NCBI GenBank assembly: GCA_002099365.1
Contig: MSED01000009.1
Coordinates: 434,001-498,000 of the forward strand
Reading direction: 5' to 3'
DNA: 64,000 nt
Source: Phialophora verrucosa
Lineage: Eukaryota; Ascomycota; Eurotiomycetes; Chaetothyriales; Herpotrichiellaceae
The position numbers and the translations under genes were made by a program. A model generated the notes under the pieces. That model worked only from the letters and a program-made list of their open reading frames with translations. It searched no databases and was not told where the DNA came from. Of the stretch, positions 61,856 to 64,000 are shown one piece after another (the stretch's first letter is position 1; each line of letters opens with the position of its first letter).

Positions 61856-62746
61856 ATGGCCGACAGACCTGAAAGTAAGTTGTCCCTTTCGAGGAGCTTG
61901 TTTTCGTGCTGACCGCACCAAGTACCACCTACACAACCTCTATACACGCTCCGATCTTCTCACACATCATCTCTCCCCAAACCGAACCCCTGGTCTGTCC
62001 GCGCCGTCTTGAAAGACCTGCCCAACCCGTCGACCGAGAACTCATCCTCGCCTATACCCTTCTTCCACTACCTCGAGCGTCTGAAACTCGAAAAGCGCGA
62101 AGGATGGCGAAGGTTTGGCATCGACAGGGGCGAATCGATAGCAGACCATATGTACCGCATGTCAATGATCACCATGCTCGCACCGCCTGAACTGAGTTCT
62201 CGGCTGGATATTCCACGGTGCACGAGGATGGCGCTGGTTCATGATATGGCTGAGGGGCTGGTTGGAGATCTGACGCCCGTGGACGGTGTGCCGAAGGTGG
62301 AGAAGAACCGACGCGAAGCTGAGACTATGGATTGGGTGGCTCAGTCACTACTAGGGAAAGTCCATGGTGGGCTCCCGGGGAAGGTCATCCGCGCTGCGTG
62401 GCAAGAGTACGAAGACAGCGAGACATTGGAGTCAAAGTTCGTCCACGATGTCGACAAGATAGAACTCATCTTGCAAATGGTGGAGTATGAGCGAGCGAAC
62501 GACTGCACCATCGATCTTAGTGAGTTCAGCTGGGTAGCAAAGAAAATCGCCTTGGAAGAGATGAAGACCTGGGCACAAGAGATTCTGAACGAGAGGACGG
62601 AATTGTGGAAGAGCAAGGACTTGGCACCGAGGGAACCGACTCGGGCAGCAACAATCAAGGAACAACAAGACGAGTACTACGGCAACGGCAATGGGAACGC
62701 TCAGCCTTTGGGTAATGGAGTCACAGACACGGAGATGAATGGGTAG
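61856..62746 (+). CDS. HD-domain 5'-deoxynucleotidase (YfbR/HDDC2 type)
   Basis: Two exons, 61856-61874 and 61923-62746 (48-nt intron, GTAAGT...AAG), 280 residues. The tiny first exon gives MADRPE. The HD fold has its metal ligands in order: FFHYLERLKLEKREGW, then RGESIADHMYRM (first His), TRMALVHDMAEGLVGDLTP (the HD pair, followed by the conserved E-x-x-x-G-D), and ESKFVHDVDKIELILQM (the last Asp). This matches YfbR/HDDC2 proteins, which remove the 5' phosphate from deoxynucleoside monophosphates; yeast YBR242W and YGL101W are relatives. The Gly/Asn-rich tail (NGNGNAQPLGNG) is disordered. Likely cytosolic. Confidence 0.92.
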
Positions 62747-62964
62747 GCACAGGAGTGAGAGCGCGTTGAGCCGATATGGACAAGGGTGCAATGAGATGTC
62801 AGTCACGCAACCAAGATACCCAGATAACGATAGATGGAGTTTTGACGTCCTTCACGTGGTGTCTTCTGAACCTGGATCTAAATTTGCTTACTTGGAGCCC
62901 ATGTCTACAACTCCCAGCGCAATGCCAATGTGAAGAGGATGGTACAGCCATCATGTAGAGATGG

Positions 62965-63552
62965 CTATGCCTCATCCTCTCCCTCTGCCCGATCCTTGTC
63001 AATCTCATTTCTCAACCATTCCGCCTCTCTCTTCATCTCATCGTCACTCCTAGCTTTCCGATCGCTGTCCGGCCCACCTACAAAATCTCTCCTCCCATTC
63101 TTCGCCCTCTCGTCCCTCATCCTCTGCATTTCAAGAAAGGCTTTGCCAACGTTCCCTTCGTCTCCATCCATGGCATCATAGATCCGGTCGCCGCCGCCTC
63201 TATCATCATAATCCCCTTTCTGCCGCGGGATCACATGGACATGAACGTGTGGGACTGACTGTCCAGCATCTACTCCGTCTTGAACAGCAACGTTGAATGA
63301 TGTCGCGTGGTATACGCGCTGAAGCGTCCGCGAGACAGTCCGTACGGTGTTGAACAAGTCCGCCGTTTCCGTGTCGCTGAGCTGTGAAAGTCGAGGGACA
63401 CTCCGTACTGGACATACGAGGATATGTCCCGGGAGGAGTGGTTTGAGGTTCACCAAGCCGTATGAAAGGCGTGAGGGTGAGAGATGAAAGACTTGCGAAG
63501 TGACGACGAAAGGGCCAAACTTGAGATTCGGCGGCAATTGCAGTGAAGGCAT
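62965..63552 (-). CDS. FHIT-type HIT hydrolase (diadenosine polyphosphate hydrolase)
   Basis: 195 codons from the ATG at 63552-63550 (MPSLQLPPNLKFGPFVV), chosen because the family starts at the KFGPF strand; an in-frame ATG at 63606 would add 18 residues, and the longest frame begins with TTG at 63633. Core motifs: YGLVNLKPLLPGHILVCP, ATSFNVAVQDGVDAGQSVPHVHVHVIPR, where HVHVHV is the histidine triad with the nucleotide-binding nucleophile His. The Gln of VQDG is also conserved. The enzyme splits Ap3A and related dinucleotides to AMP plus ADP. A long charged C-terminal helix (about 60 residues, rich in Arg, Asp and Glu) follows the catalytic domain. It is convergent with the HD-domain gene. 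Confidence 0.93.
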   Translation of the reverse strand: MPSLQLPPNLKFGPFVVTSQVFHLSPSRLSYGLVNLKPLLPGHILVCPVRSVPRLSQLSDTETADLFNTVRTVSRTLQRVYHATSFNVAVQDGVDAGQSVPHVHVHVIPRQKGDYDDRGGGDRIYDAMDGDEGNVGKAFLEMQRMRDERAKNGRRDFVGGPDSDRKARSDDEMKREAEWLRNEIDKDRAEGEDEA

Positions 63553-64000
63553 TTGTGAGTCGGGCGGCGTAGTTAGATCTTGATTGACGACCAGGTGATG
63601 GTGCATGGTGGTCTTCTGATAGTCGAAACACAATCATCCCCCGGTAAAGACAAAATGCCAAATCAAAGTGTTGCGGTTGACGCGAAACGCGACGTCACCG
63701 CGCCGACGGATATTATTCCCAGACTCGGTCGTGTAGGATACATAATCTAACAGCGTAGGAACCCGTGCTACGTAGGTATGTTGAGACACCGAATATGCTG
63801 CTTGACAACGCGTAGGGCAGAGCATCTGAAGACTCACGCGTGCCCAAACATGCGTAAAGCAGAGGGTTGTCCAGGGTTTCCTTGAATCATTGCATGCTGC
63901 TCGTCCGCGGTCGGCCAAAACCGATTCTTCCACTTCCCCAAGTGGGACGGCATGCTGTCGTCACATCCGTCAAAGTTTACCATTCCGCTCGACCTGATAA
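63553..64000. other. Right-edge region
   Basis: Upstream flank of the FHIT-type gene. Open frames here are short and lack features; I see no gene start that could run off the window. Confidence 0.4.

Overview
The window is nuclear DNA of a filamentous ascomycete (Pezizomycotina). The signs are genes spaced a few hundred bases to about 1.5 kb apart on both strands, short introns (mostly 45-130 nt) with GTAAGT/GTATGT-like donors, a two-subunit fungal type I fatty acid synthase, HET-domain proteins, a LaeA-like methyltransferase and an augmin subunit. I cannot name the class or species. Exon structures were built by hand from splice signals, reading phase and family fit. No rRNA, tRNA, CRISPR array, intact transposon or prokaryotic replicon was recognised.

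Layout. 0.4-5 kb: a small Cys/His-rich unknown protein, an alpha/beta hydrolase and an alkyltransferase-like (Atl1-type) DNA repair protein, all on the minus strand. 5.6-8.9 kb: a divergent zinc-acquisition pair, a ZIP transporter (minus) and an Asp f 2/Pra1-type secreted zinc-binding protein (plus), sharing a 731-bp promoter with CAAGGT and GCCAAG motifs. 10.4-15.3 kb: a methyltransferase, a Brl1/Brr6 nuclear-envelope protein, a GNAT acetyltransferase and the SNARE Ykt6. 15.8-22 kb: the large Slh1/ASCC3 helicase. 22.3-24.7 kb: a Ser-rich conserved unknown. 26-39.2 kb: fatty acid synthase beta and alpha subunits, head to head. 40-42 kb: an intronless, bacterial-type amylosucrase with the active site conserved. 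42.6-43.6 kb: an unknown gene. 45-48.9 kb: a divergent cytochrome P450 / LaeA-like methyltransferase pair. 49.8-61.2 kb: two intact HET proteins (one with an N-terminal GRF-like zinc-finger region), a probable degenerate HET-like remnant, a conserved unknown with a hidden last exon, and an augmin (HAUS6-like) subunit. 61.8-63.6 kb: a YfbR/HDDC2-type HD phosphohydrolase and a FHIT-type hydrolase, convergent.

How the genes fit together. Three divergent pairs look functionally linked: zincophore with zinc transporter (extracellular zinc capture and uptake), FAS beta with FAS alpha (equal supply of the two subunits), and P450 with methyltransferase (possibly a minimal tailoring pair). The rest is mostly housekeeping: ribosome quality control, membrane fusion, nuclear pore biogenesis, DNA repair and nucleotide clean-up. 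The accessory flavour is in the amylosucrase and the HET stretch after 49 kb.
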